A stretch of 54,275 bases of DNA from DATILL01 sp035476575. GTDB lineage: Bacteria; Actinomycetota; Actinomycetes; Mycobacteriales; JACQDL01. Location: positions 1-54,275 of the forward strand of contig DATILL010000113.1 in the NCBI GenBank assembly GCA_035476575.1, read 5' to 3'. The notes below the pieces were generated by a model. It was given only the letters and a program-made list of their open reading frames with translations. It was not told the origin of the DNA and searched no databases. Below, in pieces: positions 7,738 to 16,084 of this stretch. A program made the position numbers and the translations under genes. Each line of letters starts with the position of its first letter. The stretch's first letter is position 1.

Positions 7738-8556
7738 GTGGGCGACGGGTTCCCGGTGTGTGACCTCCGTTACGCGACGCTTGCGGACCTGGCCGCGCTG
7801 ACCGATCTGGATAATGCCTGCTTCCTCCTCGACCATACGGACCAGCAACGCGCCGCACCCGGAGAGCTGGAGCACGGTCTGGTCCACGGTGAGATCAGTG
7901 TCGTCGAGGTCGACGAGGTCATCGTCGGGTTCCTGCACGCCGACCGGCCCGCCCCTGACCAGGTCTGGATGCATGGCCTCGGTGTGCGCGCCGACTTCCG
8001 CCGCCGTGGCCTGGGTGGCCTGCTGTTGGACCGGTTCCTTACCTCCCTCGGCGCCTCCCCCATGGGCGGCTCCCCGCTGGGCGGCTCGCAGCTCTCGGTC
8101 ACCACGGTGACGAGCCCCCGAAACCTGCCCATGATCCGGTTGCTCCTGTCCCGCGGTTTCGGCGCACGCAGGGTTGTCCGCGACTACTTCGGGCCCGGGA
8201 AGGACCGGTTGCTCTGCCAGCTCATGCCGGACGACGGGTGGTCCAGCATGGACCGGAGGCTGGTGCCCTTCGACTCGCCGCAGCAGTTGTATGACCTCCT
8301 CGACAGCGGTCGCTACACGCTGCGTGGGCTGCTCGTCGCGGGCGAGGGTCTCCGGTACGACGTGAGAGCCGACAAAGAGTGTGATCTCGGTCATGTCGTG
8401 CCCCGGTCTGATCACATACATACAGATCTGTCACTCGGGCGGACCATGGCGAGGGTCCCAGTATTGGAGTACCTTGACCCTAGCTTTACCCATTCAATCG
8501 CTGCTAGCGTGCCCCCGGATGCGAGCGAAAGCCGCAGGTCGCGGCCCAGATCATAG
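7738..8556 (+). CDS. GNAT-family N-acetyltransferase
   Basis: A 272-residue protein whose first ~170 residues form a GNAT fold. The acetyl-CoA-binding motif is visible as VRADFRRRGLGGLLLDRF around residues 82-99 (R-R-x-G-x-G). It is preceded by the beta-strand EVIVGFLHAD and followed by a beta-strand and the NLPMIRLLLSRGF helix typical of GNAT motif B. The C-terminal ~100 residues are not recognisable. The GTG start has a strong purine-rich RBS (GGAAGGGGG). It lies between the kinase operon and the methyltransferase cluster and reads in the same direction as the latter, 122 bases upstream. The substrate cannot be predicted. Such small acetyltransferases modify amino groups on metabolites, antibiotics or proteins. 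Confidence 0.8.
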   Translation: MGDGFPVCDLRYATLADLAALTDLDNACFLLDHTDQQRAAPGELEHGLVHGEISVVEVDEVIVGFLHADRPAPDQVWMHGLGVRADFRRRGLGGLLLDRFLTSLGASPMGGSPLGGSQLSVTTVTSPRNLPMIRLLLSRGFGARRVVRDYFGPGKDRLLCQLMPDDGWSSMDRRLVPFDSPQQLYDLLDSGRYTLRGLLVAGEGLRYDVRADKECDLGHVVPRSDHIHTDLSLGRTMARVPVLEYLDPSFTHSIAASVPPDASESRRSRPRS

Positions 8557-8598
8557 GGTGCCGCGCAGGTGCCCTCAGAGAGGGGCGTTCGATGGCTC

Positions 8599-8653
8599 CC
8601 GTACCAGCCCGGGGGGAGAGCCCGGTCGACGCATGGGCCGTACCAGCCCGGGG
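8599..8653. repeat. Pair of 16-bp direct repeats
   Basis: CCGTACCAGCCCGGGG occurs exactly twice, at 8599-8614 and 8638-8653, in the leader in front of the methyltransferase gene. The spacing is 39 bases, close to four helical turns, so the copies could be paired binding sites. They also lie in a possible upstream extension of the reading frame (in-frame ATG at 8592). Confidence 0.6.
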
Positions 8654-8664
8654 CACGGGCAGGG

Positions 8665-8670
8665 TACGAT
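8665..8670 (+). promoter_or_regulatory. Probable -10 element of a leaderless methyltransferase transcript
   Basis: TACGAT fits the actinobacterial -10 consensus TANNNT and ends eight bases before the ATG at 8679, which itself has no Shine-Dalgarno sequence. That spacing places transcription start at or next to the ATG, as in the leaderless mRNAs common in actinobacteria. This is why 8679 is preferred over the in-frame ATG at 8592. Confidence 0.45.
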
Positions 8671-8678
8671 CTTCCGCC

Positions 8679-9464
8679 ATGACTCATGCCGCCGGCACCG
8701 GCACTCATAGCAGCTCTGACGTACGCAACTCTGACGTGTCCTGGAGCGAGTTCGACTCGATCGCATACTGGAAACACAACTACCGGACTCTCCACGAAAA
8801 TGATGGTCAGATCATCCGGGCGGTCGGGAAGTTCTTCGTCGAGTGCTTCGACGGGAGTGCCGCACCGGCCGTGGCGCACTCGGTCGACGTCGGCTCCGGC
8901 GCGAACCTGTACCCTGCCCTCACCGCGCTGCCGTGGAGCCGGCACATCACGCTCACTGACTACGCAGAGCCCAACATCGCGTGGTTGAGACACAACGTCT
9001 CCGACCAGAACGGGCCGTGGGCCTGGCAGCCGTTCTGGGACGAGCTGGGCGACCTGCCTGCCTACGCCTCCGTCGCGTCGCCCCGGAAGGCGCTGGCGGA
9101 GCGACACAAGGTCGAGCAGACCAGCGTCTTCGACCTGCCACAGCGGCGCTGGGGGCTGGGGACCATGTTCTTCGTCGCCGAGTCGATCACCTCGGACTAC
9201 GCGGAGTTCGAGCTGGCGATGCTGCGGTTCCTCGAGGCGCTCACGCCCCGGGCGCCGTTCGCCTGTGCGTTCATGAGCGGATCGGAAGGTTACGACGTGG
9301 GCCCCAGTTGGTTCCCGGCGGTCGACATCACCGACCAGGACGTCCGCGACCTTCTGTCCACAAAAGCGGTTAACCTTGACGTCCAACAGTTCAAAACCGA
9401 AAAGCCACTGCGCGAAGGCTACGAAAGTATGATCCTCGCGCTTGGCCGGGTGGACCTGGGCTGA
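8679..9464 (+). CDS. SCO2525-family SAM-dependent methyltransferase
   Basis: This 261-residue methyltransferase belongs to the NNMT/PNMT/TEMT-like class. The SAM-binding motif I is VDVGSGANLYPAL (about residue 68). The N-terminal WSEFDSIAYWKHNYR and the motif AESITSDYAEFELAMLRFL are typical of the small-molecule N-methyltransferase fold. Together with its neighbours it matches my recollection of the family named for Streptomyces coelicolor SCO2525. It begins a plus-strand run of four genes (8679-13284) with gaps of 44, 2 and 30 bases, probably one operon. Family and fold are read from the sequence; the SCO2525 label is from memory and the substrate is unknown. An alternative start at ATG 8592 has an upstream AGAGAGGGG and would add 29 residues. 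Confidence 0.75.
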   Translation: MTHAAGTGTHSSSDVRNSDVSWSEFDSIAYWKHNYRTLHENDGQIIRAVGKFFVECFDGSAAPAVAHSVDVGSGANLYPALTALPWSRHITLTDYAEPNIAWLRHNVSDQNGPWAWQPFWDELGDLPAYASVASPRKALAERHKVEQTSVFDLPQRRWGLGTMFFVAESITSDYAEFELAMLRFLEALTPRAPFACAFMSGSEGYDVGPSWFPAVDITDQDVRDLLSTKAVNLDVQQFKTEKPLREGYESMILALGRVDLG

Positions 9465-9508
9465 ACATGGTCAGTGCGTTGCTCACAGCAGGTTGAGGGG
9501 CCTAGAGG

Positions 9509-11353
9509 ATGCGGATTCGGGCACGGCAACACATTTTGGACACCTGGCGGGCGACCGTCGCCTACTCCTACCGCGACGGTCAGTGGCAGTGGGGCGGCCG
9601 CAGCGGGCGGAACTCGATCAGCGACGCGGAGCAGTTGCTCACCATCCTCTACCCCGCGACGACTATCCCCTCGCTGCGGATCGACCAGCCTGACCGGATC
9701 GCGGACGACGTGAAGGACGCGCTCCGGGGGCTGGGGAACGAGCTGGACATCCCCCGGGTGCTCGTCAAGGTGCTGGTCGAGTACCTGGAGTACTACCGCG
9801 ACGAGTCAGGCACCCCGACCTTCGCTGGCGGGTCGTACTTCGTCACCCCATCAGACCCGGACGAGATCAAGCCGGAACAATACGACCTGGACGTGGTCGA
9901 CGCCTTCTCCATGTCAGTCACGCTGGCCCTTGTCGCCATCGGCTTCGCCCGAACCTTCCGGACCGGGCTACGCAATGCCACTGTCATCCGAGAGACGCAG
10001 CTCCTCGAGCAGCTCGCCTCCCAGCGCCTCACCGCGAGCATGGTTGGCCTGCTGCGCAGCTTCACCGTCAACGTGTTCGACCCCGACTCCACACCCGGCC
10101 GGATCGTCTCCAGCGTGGTGAACCAGACGAACAGCCCCGAGAGCAGGCTCACAGATGAGCTCCTCGACAGCTTGGAGGAGATCCGCGCAAGCCTGCGCGA
10201 GGAGCTGACCATCGGGTCCGGGCAGGTGGCTGACGAGCTCGAAAACCCTGGCCGCCTCTTCGAATGTGGCTGGTCCTGGGGCATCGTCACAGACGCGCCT
10301 GAGATCGACCGAGTCAAAAAGACCGGTGCGCAACCGGCAGGCGTCGCGGAGGCCAGGCCCTACCTGTACTTCACCGCGGTCGCCCTCGACGGTATCCAGG
10401 ACCTCTTTTCCGAACGGACCCGCGTTCTGGGGCTGCTCGACGAGGACCAGCAGTGGCTGGCCCAAGCGTTGCAGCTCCGCTGGAGCTGGGCACAGGAGTT
10501 CTGGACCAAGATCGCGACATTTGGCTACGGTCGATGGCCGCTGGAAGACCTGCCCTGGCGCACCTCGGACGGCGCCGAGTCCGAGTACTACACGCTGATG
10601 ATCTCTTCCATGGTGCTGCAGGGACTGGCCGGGGCGAGAGAGTCGGGCGACCTGGTGGTACGGGTCGGGAGCGTGCTGAGCGAGCTGGCCTCGCGGGGCC
10701 GTATCACGCGCCGCCAGGTGGCCGGCGACTACGCCATTCAGCACCACCTGCCTGGCATGCGTCTCAGGCTCATCGGCAGCGAGCGGCTGGGGGAGTCGCG
10801 GCTGAACTGGGTGGTGTCGAGCTACTCTGCCCTGTTGCTGAAGCGGGTGATCACGGTCGCCAGCCTGCTGGCCGACACCGTCGAACGGCAGGCGATGATC
10901 GACCTCGCCGACAAGATCTGGGACCATCTGCTTGCCCGCCGGCTCAAGCACGCACCCGGCCGCGACCTGTGGGACCAGCCGGCCGACGTCTTCCAGGTCG
11001 AGGCCGAGCCGTTCTCTGCCCCGTCGTGGTACCACACCGAGCGCATCATGGAGAGCCTGGTGGTCGCGGCAAACATGGTCACCGCGCAACCGTTGGTGCA
11101 CCCCCGGCTCGCGGAGATCGCCGGAGGCACCCTGGCAGAGGCCGAACACCTCTTTGACCAAGAGCTGCTCCAGGGCACCAAAGAGGCGGGCTCATCCATG
11201 CGGACGAGCTTCCAGACCATGGAGTCGAACCTGCACCGGGCCCGCGACCTGCTTCGCGCGCGGCCCGCCACCGCGCTGATCCTTGCCTCCGACGTGCTGC
11301 GCGACCTGGACCGGCTCGCCGCCGCACGGCAGAACCTGACCAGGCTGAGCTGA
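9509..11353 (+). CDS. SCO2524-family conserved protein
   Basis: A 614-residue, mostly helical soluble protein without a fold I can name. It begins MRIRARQHILDTW and has a tryptophan-rich early motif (QWQWGGR, then NSISDAEQLL) that I associate with the SCO2524 family encoded beside SCO2523 and SCO2525. No signal peptide, membrane helix or catalytic motif is visible. The region around residues 130-190 contains a moderately hydrophobic helix. The start codon ATG follows GAGGGG at a suitable distance. It is followed two bases later by the variant P-loop gene, implying tight co-expression. It may be the structural or effector component of a complex driven by that P-loop protein; this is inference from gene order only. 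Confidence 0.65.
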   Translation: MRIRARQHILDTWRATVAYSYRDGQWQWGGRSGRNSISDAEQLLTILYPATTIPSLRIDQPDRIADDVKDALRGLGNELDIPRVLVKVLVEYLEYYRDESGTPTFAGGSYFVTPSDPDEIKPEQYDLDVVDAFSMSVTLALVAIGFARTFRTGLRNATVIRETQLLEQLASQRLTASMVGLLRSFTVNVFDPDSTPGRIVSSVVNQTNSPESRLTDELLDSLEEIRASLREELTIGSGQVADELENPGRLFECGWSWGIVTDAPEIDRVKKTGAQPAGVAEARPYLYFTAVALDGIQDLFSERTRVLGLLDEDQQWLAQALQLRWSWAQEFWTKIATFGYGRWPLEDLPWRTSDGAESEYYTLMISSMVLQGLAGARESGDLVVRVGSVLSELASRGRITRRQVAGDYAIQHHLPGMRLRLIGSERLGESRLNWVVSSYSALLLKRVITVASLLADTVERQAMIDLADKIWDHLLARRLKHAPGRDLWDQPADVFQVEAEPFSAPSWYHTERIMESLVVAANMVTAQPLVHPRLAEIAGGTLAEAEHLFDQELLQGTKEAGSSMRTSFQTMESNLHRARDLLRARPATALILASDVLRDLDRLAAARQNLTRLS

Positions 11354-11355
11354 CG

Positions 11356-12276
11356 ATGCTGATCTTCGCTACGTCGGACAAGGGAGGGACCGGGCGTACC
11401 GTCACCGGTAGCAACATCATGTACCGCCGGGCGCTGCAGGGCAGCGACGTCTGCTACGTCGACTTCGACTTCGGCTCCCCGACCTCGGGCGGCGTGTTCA
11501 GCATCAACAGCCTGGCCCGCGGGACCACCTCGGGCTCGGGGACACACTCGTTCCTGCAGGGCCGCGCGCAGCGCCCGGAGCTATGCAACGTCTGGTCCAG
11601 CTCCGACCGGACGAGCCTGCGCAACCGACCCTCCGGATCCGGCCGGCTCGTGCTCGTTCCCGGCGACGCCAGCAGCGGTGAGTTCTCCACCAGTCCTGAC
11701 ATCGAACGTCGCTGCGTCGACCTGTTTCTCCGCCTGGAGGAGGAGTTCGAGTTCATCCTTGTCGATCTGAGCGCCGGCCGTTCCTTTGCGACGGAGATCG
11801 TGCTCGGCGCGGCGAACGCGCCTGAGCTCAGCACCGTGCAGTCGCGGTGGCTGGTCTTCCACCGGTGGACCCGGCAGCACATTGTGGCGGCGGAAGGCCT
11901 CGTCCGCGGCGCGCGCGGTCTGCTGGAGATCGGCCAGCGCCGCGGCAGCGACCGGGAGTCGCTGATCGACGCGATCCGGTTCGTCCGGACGGCGATCGTC
12001 GACCCGAACGCGCCTGACCTGGCCGGGCTGCGCCCCGCACAGCTCGCCTGGCTGCGGGAATGCAACCGGGAGCTCCAGGTGCTCGCGGCGCGCGCCGGTC
12101 TCGGCCGCGCGTCGGTGCTCGGCAGCGTCCCGCTGGATCCCGTGCTGCAATGGCGCGAGCAACTGATCACCGACAGCGACGTATGGGCTCGCCAGGTCGC
12201 TAACCAGGTGACGCTTGAGGCATTCGAAAACCTCGCCGGAGCGCTCGTCGACAAGCGGGCGTGGGAACGGCTGTGA
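11356..12276 (+). CDS. SCO2523-family variant P-loop (ParA/MinD-like) protein
   Basis: A 306-residue protein with the fold signature of SIMIBI/ParA-type ATPases. The N-terminal MLIFATSDKGGTGRTVTGSN is a deviant Walker A box (KGGxGRT) in which the catalytic GK[ST] lysine is arginine. YVDFDFGSPTSG (about residues 35-46) corresponds to the A' motif, and FILVDLSAGRS (about residue 133) to Walker B. The upstream signature Lys of the deviant motif is kept, so nucleotide binding may persist with weak or no hydrolysis. This matches the family described as a variant P-loop protein encoded with SCO2524 and SCO2525. The ATG is two bases after the previous stop. It could act as a nucleotide-dependent switch for the neighbouring proteins. 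Confidence 0.7.
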   Translation: MLIFATSDKGGTGRTVTGSNIMYRRALQGSDVCYVDFDFGSPTSGGVFSINSLARGTTSGSGTHSFLQGRAQRPELCNVWSSSDRTSLRNRPSGSGRLVLVPGDASSGEFSTSPDIERRCVDLFLRLEEEFEFILVDLSAGRSFATEIVLGAANAPELSTVQSRWLVFHRWTRQHIVAAEGLVRGARGLLEIGQRRGSDRESLIDAIRFVRTAIVDPNAPDLAGLRPAQLAWLRECNRELQVLAARAGLGRASVLGSVPLDPVLQWREQLITDSDVWARQVANQVTLEAFENLAGALVDKRAWERL

Positions 12277-12306
12277 CCCGGGGACGACGATGACCCGGAG
12301 AATAAG

Positions 12307-13284
12307 GTGACGGCGGTCAACGGTGAGTTCCGGGAGAGCACCGCGCAGCCCCGGGTGGAGTCGGTCGGGCTGTCCCACGTCTCGGTCGAGGTCGGCCACC
12401 TGTACATGGAGGACATCAAGGCTGGCCCGGCGGCGCTGCGCGCGACCTTCCAAGAGATCGCACCCTGGGTCAGGGTGGCCACCGAGTCGCCCACCACGGT
12501 GCGCGGCGGCACCATCCGAGCCAGCACCTGCTTTCTGGTCGACGACTACTTCGCAGCCTTCTCCACCCCCGCCACCGTCGTTCCCGAGGTGCTCGCCGCA
12601 GCGGAAGACGCCGGGGTGACGATCGACTATCTCGCCCGGGAGTCGGCCTGCGCCGTGGCCGGTGACAGCAGGCCCGTCGACCTTGCGCTCGGCCGGCTGG
12701 TCATCGAGCCGACCCGTGGCACCACCGGCGCCCGCCCGCCAGCGACCCAGTCGGGCTGGCTGTGCAACGGCGAGCGTTCACCCGGCTCGCCCACCGCGGA
12801 GGCGATGACCGAGACCAGGCAGTGGCAGCCGCCGGTCCAGGCCGCGGCTCGCCGGCACTCCATCTTCGTCGACGTCGAGCTGTGGAACGATGAGTCCGGG
12901 TCTCGGCTGTGGTCGTGCCCGATGCTCGCCGCGGTCTGGCAGCTGCTCCGCCTCGGTCTGCTGCGCGACGACGGCCGCCCGGTCGCCGTGCCGCGGAACT
13001 GGACCGGGTCCTGGCCGGACCGCTGGGAGGATCTGGCGCCGGTCACCCGGCTCCAGCCCGCGGCGTACCCCTTTGCCGCGTACACCACCATGTCGATCGT
13101 GTCGCCACGGTTCCTGCCGGTCGAGCTGGCGGTACGCACGATCCTGAGCCAGTTGAGCTGCGAGGCAGCGGTCCTGGAGCAGGTCACCGACCGTGCCCGG
13201 CAGGACAAGCTCGACCTGCCGGGCGAGATCGTCGACCGGCTGCACTACGTCTTCGTGGGATCCAGCGGCACCGACCCGGCCTGA
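12307..13284 (+). CDS. SCO2522-family conserved protein
   Basis: A 325-residue soluble protein of unknown function, the last of the plus-strand cluster. Its N-terminus (RVESVGLSHVSVEVGHLYMED) matches my memory of the SCO2522 family. No catalytic motif, TM helix or nucleotide-binding loop can be seen. The acidic and tryptophan-rich middle (ELWNDESGSRLWSCPML) looks globular. The start is GTG 12307, seven bases after GGAG. The gene ends at 13284 and overlaps the 3' end of the convergent membrane-protein gene by 40 bases (13245-13284). That suggests the two transcription units have been fixed face to face for a long time. Confidence 0.6.
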   Translation: MTAVNGEFRESTAQPRVESVGLSHVSVEVGHLYMEDIKAGPAALRATFQEIAPWVRVATESPTTVRGGTIRASTCFLVDDYFAAFSTPATVVPEVLAAAEDAGVTIDYLARESACAVAGDSRPVDLALGRLVIEPTRGTTGARPPATQSGWLCNGERSPGSPTAEAMTETRQWQPPVQAAARRHSIFVDVELWNDESGSRLWSCPMLAAVWQLLRLGLLRDDGRPVAVPRNWTGSWPDRWEDLAPVTRLQPAAYPFAAYTTMSIVSPRFLPVELAVRTILSQLSCEAAVLEQVTDRARQDKLDLPGEIVDRLHYVFVGSSGTDPA

Positions 13285-14288
13285 GCCGCCCGGCCATCCC
13301 CGCCGCCTTGTTCGACCCATTTGATCTCGGCGGCCGCAGCCCACAGCCGCTCGAACCTCGCCGCGCGTTCCTCGACCCGCGACTGCGCGATCCCCAGATG
13401 AGTGGTGACGATGGCCGGCCTGGCACTCGACGGGAACATGCTCGCCGCCGTCATCTCGTAGGTGATCTTCCTGTCGAAGACGATGAAGTCGAAGATCATG
13501 TTGGCGAGATAGTCCGGCATAGTGCTCTCGTCCAGCATACGAACGAGGATTCCCGCCTGTCGCTGCAGTCGCAGTATTCGCCGAAAGTCCGGATCGTCGA
13601 CGTAGTCCGGCCTGTCGAACACGAAGATACGGCGCACCACCACACCCCGGGCAATCGCCTCGCGCTGCAGATCGAGATACCGGTAGCCGAGATCACTCGT
13701 CCAGAGCCCGCCGTCGAACCCGCGACTTCCGGCGTCCACCGTGGTCAGGCTCGTTGCGTCAATTGACGTCTGCGCGGACTTGGCCAGGCCGAGCAGCCAC
13801 TCTCGGTCCTCACCTTCGTAGGCGATCTCGCCTCCGGTGCTGAGGTCCCGGAGCAGCTTGAAGGTCCGCTCGCTTTCATGCCGGGCGAGATCGCGGGCGA
13901 GGCTGGATGCCGTACGGTCGATCACGCTGGAGCTCCGGATGAACTCGGCCAGCTCCTCGGTGCTGAACATGGAGGGCGTGATCAGCTCGAACAGCCGGGT
14001 GGCCTCGCCGACCCGGGCGAACCCGTCCTCGATGAGCGTCCGGGCCGCTAGCAGGTTCCTCTGCTGGCTGGCCTCCAGCGAGTCCAGGCGGCTTTCGAAG
14101 TCCATCAGGAACTGGGTGAGCAGGACGATCCCACCCACCACGATGGAAAGCAACACGCTGCTCGACGGCGGAACGTTAGCCAACATGGTAACCAGCAGGA
14201 CGAGCCCGCTGACGGTCACAGTGCTGATGACCTTACGAAGTACGTTGGTGCGTAGTGCCCTGCTCTGCGGTGGTTGCGGTTCGGTCAT
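13245..14288 (-). CDS. Two-TM protein with PLD-like domain lacking HKD motifs
   Basis: This 347-residue protein begins at an ATG whose bases overlap the stop of the upstream gene (ATGA at 14285-14288). Two TM helices lie close together at about residues 16-34 and 40-56. A coiled-coil-like helix follows (about 60-120), then a domain with alternating strands and helices: SAQTSIDATSLTTVD, WTSDLGYRYLDLQREAI, RGVVVRRIFVFD, then FDFIVFDRKITYEM near the end. This spacing resembles phospholipase-D-superfamily domains, but the catalytic HxKxxxxD motifs are absent. It may be a binding domain or a very divergent member. It is coupled to the SCO2521-like gene and converges on the SCO2522-like gene. A longer N-terminus is open upstream but would overlap the previous gene. 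Confidence 0.6.
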   Translation of the reverse strand: MTEPQPPQSRALRTNVLRKVISTVTVSGLVLLVTMLANVPPSSSVLLSIVVGGIVLLTQFLMDFESRLDSLEASQQRNLLAARTLIEDGFARVGEATRLFELITPSMFSTEELAEFIRSSSVIDRTASSLARDLARHESERTFKLLRDLSTGGEIAYEGEDREWLLGLAKSAQTSIDATSLTTVDAGSRGFDGGLWTSDLGYRYLDLQREAIARGVVVRRIFVFDRPDYVDDPDFRRILRLQRQAGILVRMLDESTMPDYLANMIFDFIVFDRKITYEMTAASMFPSSARPAIVTTHLGIAQSRVEERAARFERLWAAAAEIKWVEQGGGDGRAAQAGSVPLDPTKT

Positions 14289-15238
14289 GCCGGTCGACCC
14301 CTTCCCGACCTGTAGTCCTGCGGCGTGAGCGCCTCGATGGCGCCCACGGCCAGTTGGTCGCGTATCCGGGCAACCGTCGCCTGCCACTGCCGGCTGAACC
14401 CGGGCTGGCGATCCAGCTCATCCCAGAAGACGGACAGCTCCGCGGCCAGCCGGGCGACCGGCATCCACGCGTGCAGCAGATGGTCCACGGCGGGCCGCAA
14501 CCGCCGGAGCACCTCCACTGTAGGGCTCTGCCCGATGCGGGCCAGCTCCACGAGACTGCTGAGCGTCGACAGCAGCCAGTCATGCAGCGCAAGGTCGGCG
14601 CAGAGCTCGCCGATCTCGCGGGACGACTCCGACACGGCATGCAGCCGGACCGTCCGCAGGCCGTCCTGCCCGAGCGTGAAGACAATCCGCTGCGCGGACC
14701 TGTCCGCGACCGGGCTGGCGGCCCACCGCAGCCTGGTCCGCGACACCCGGAACGGCGGTTTCCGGTCCAGCCCCGGCGAACGTTGAACAGTGTTCATGAA
14801 GTGTTCGCTGACCCCGCCAAGGTCCAGGGCGGCGGCCGTCCGCACACCGGTGACAAACCCGGCCGCCACATCGTCGGCCCGCACCGCCCCGAGCAGCTCG
14901 ACGACGCCCGGCCGGGCCAGGTAGTACGACCAGGGGTGCCGGCGACCGTCCTGACCGGGGCGGATGTCGACTCGCGTCGCGGACTGCAGGAGGTTCCCAC
15001 CGGTGAGGGTGACCTGGCTCGCGAGCGTGCCGATGATGCGCGCCTTGGCACCCGCGGTGGTCGGCGGCTGGCAGTCCACGCCGGTCAGCACCTCGGGCGA
15101 GGAGGCATGCGGAATGGGTCGCTCCCAGGTGCGCACCCGCTCACCGGGCAGCAGCGAGAGCAGGTCACCGGCCGGACCCGCAGAGAGAACCTCTGACGTC
15201 TGAAGGAGCCCGGTCTGCACCTCTCCGAGGCTCAGCAC
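14285..15238 (-). CDS. SCO2521-family conserved protein
   Basis: A 317-residue soluble protein of unknown function. The chosen GTG start gives an N-terminus (VLSLGEVQTGLLQTSEVLS) that I associate with the SCO2521 family; the frame remains open upstream to 15376. No enzymatic motif or TM segment is visible. The C-terminal third is strongly helical, with conserved-looking tryptophans. It is coded opposite to the SCO2522-2525-like genes, with its stop inside the start of the PLD-like membrane gene (ATGA), so the two products should be made together. The GTG start lacks a good ribosome binding site but overlaps the end of a 29-codon reading frame, which could couple its translation. Confidence 0.6.
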   Translation of the reverse strand: MLSLGEVQTGLLQTSEVLSAGPAGDLLSLLPGERVRTWERPIPHASSPEVLTGVDCQPPTTAGAKARIIGTLASQVTLTGGNLLQSATRVDIRPGQDGRRHPWSYYLARPGVVELLGAVRADDVAAGFVTGVRTAAALDLGGVSEHFMNTVQRSPGLDRKPPFRVSRTRLRWAASPVADRSAQRIVFTLGQDGLRTVRLHAVSESSREIGELCADLALHDWLLSTLSSLVELARIGQSPTVEVLRRLRPAVDHLLHAWMPVARLAAELSVFWDELDRQPGFSRQWQATVARIRDQLAVGAIEALTPQDYRSGRGRPA

Positions 15239-15321
15239 GCGCGGTCGCGACGTGCAGTGACCGCCACCGTTTCGGGAGCCTCGGTCGGGACAGCGTCCCG
15301 GATACTCATCCCGTAGGTCAT
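15232..15321 (-). CDS. Candidate small ORF (29 aa) overlapping the SCO2521-like start
   Basis: A short frame starting at ATG 15321, preceded by GGGGGG, encodes MTYGMSIRDAVPTEAPETVA and nine more residues ending in a Cys. It ends at 15232 and overlaps the GTG start of the next gene in the arrangement GTGCTGA. It has an acidic middle, an Arg-rich end and a terminal Cys. It could be a leader peptide that delivers ribosomes to the downstream GTG, a small structural or precursor peptide, or chance. The same reading frame is also open further upstream. Only position, start context and overlap support it. Confidence 0.3.
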   Translation of the reverse strand: MTYGMSIRDAVPTEAPETVAVTARRDRAC

Positions 15322-15526
15322 CACGGCCCCCCTGACGCGTGTAACGGCGGAAGCATTCTTCTTCCAGATATACCAAGGATTATCATACGTGCGCCACAGC
15401 CTCAGCGAACCATGGAAAGCGAACGGTCCGACGTCACTAAATACCCCGATGGAGTGAACACCCCACGGCAGGCCACCGGACGGACCAGACCACCAGACAC
15501 ACACGGTGATCGCAGCCACTGTTGGC

Positions 15527-15946
15527 TTAGTCGGCGGCGGCTCCGGCGTCCTCGGCGGCGACCTGGTCGGCCAGCCGGCGGCGGGCGTCGTCCCAGGTGA
15601 TGGGGAGCTCACCGGTCGGCACGGTCCAGGTGACGAACGTCGAACGCCGCATGGCCGGCTTGAAGCCGCGCATGATGTCGCCGTGCGGGTTGGTCTTGGC
15701 GTACTCGTACAGCGGCCCGCGACCATCCCAGGCGGACAGCGTCCAGAACACGCGTTTGGTCGGCTGCGCGATCAGCGACGCGCCGAGCACACCGGGCGCC
15801 CGCCGGACCTGCTTCCACGCGGCCAGCGACTTGAGGAAGAAGCTCGGCACGGTGCGCAGCGACCTCAGCTCCAGCCGCGAGGCCATGACGAAGGCCTTGT
15901 CGGCCTTCGGCGGATCTTTCGGGGTGCTCCAGGGCAGCGTGGGCAT
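15527..15946 (-). CDS. DUF3291-like dimeric alpha/beta-barrel protein
   Basis: A 139-residue protein whose pattern (MASRLELRSLRTVPSFF, then FWTLSAWDGRGPLYEYAK, then MRRSTFVTWTV) resembles small ferredoxin-like alpha/beta-barrel proteins of the DUF3291 or antibiotic-biosynthesis-monooxygenase type. The Trp after FWTLS and the HxxIMRG-like segment (HGDIMRGF) are typical of heme-free monooxygenase-like folds. No function can be assigned. The ATG at 15946 has an excellent RBS (GAGGAGGG). It appears to be a single-gene unit between the SCO2521-like gene and gabD2. The 204 bases downstream, to 15322, hold an AT-richer patch (around 15355-15395) but no gene I can support. Confidence 0.5.
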   Translation of the reverse strand: MPTLPWSTPKDPPKADKAFVMASRLELRSLRTVPSFFLKSLAAWKQVRRAPGVLGASLIAQPTKRVFWTLSAWDGRGPLYEYAKTNPHGDIMRGFKPAMRRSTFVTWTVPTGELPITWDDARRRLADQVAAEDAGAAAD

Positions 15947-16084
15947 GGGTCCCTCCTCGGGTGCGCGTGGAACCGGACAAAGATCACCCTACGTGCGCCG
16001 GTCCGCACCGCCGGTTCGGCTGGCCGGCACCGGACAACGCATGGCCTCGATGGGACACCCCCACGGGCCGCGTTGACGCAGGCC

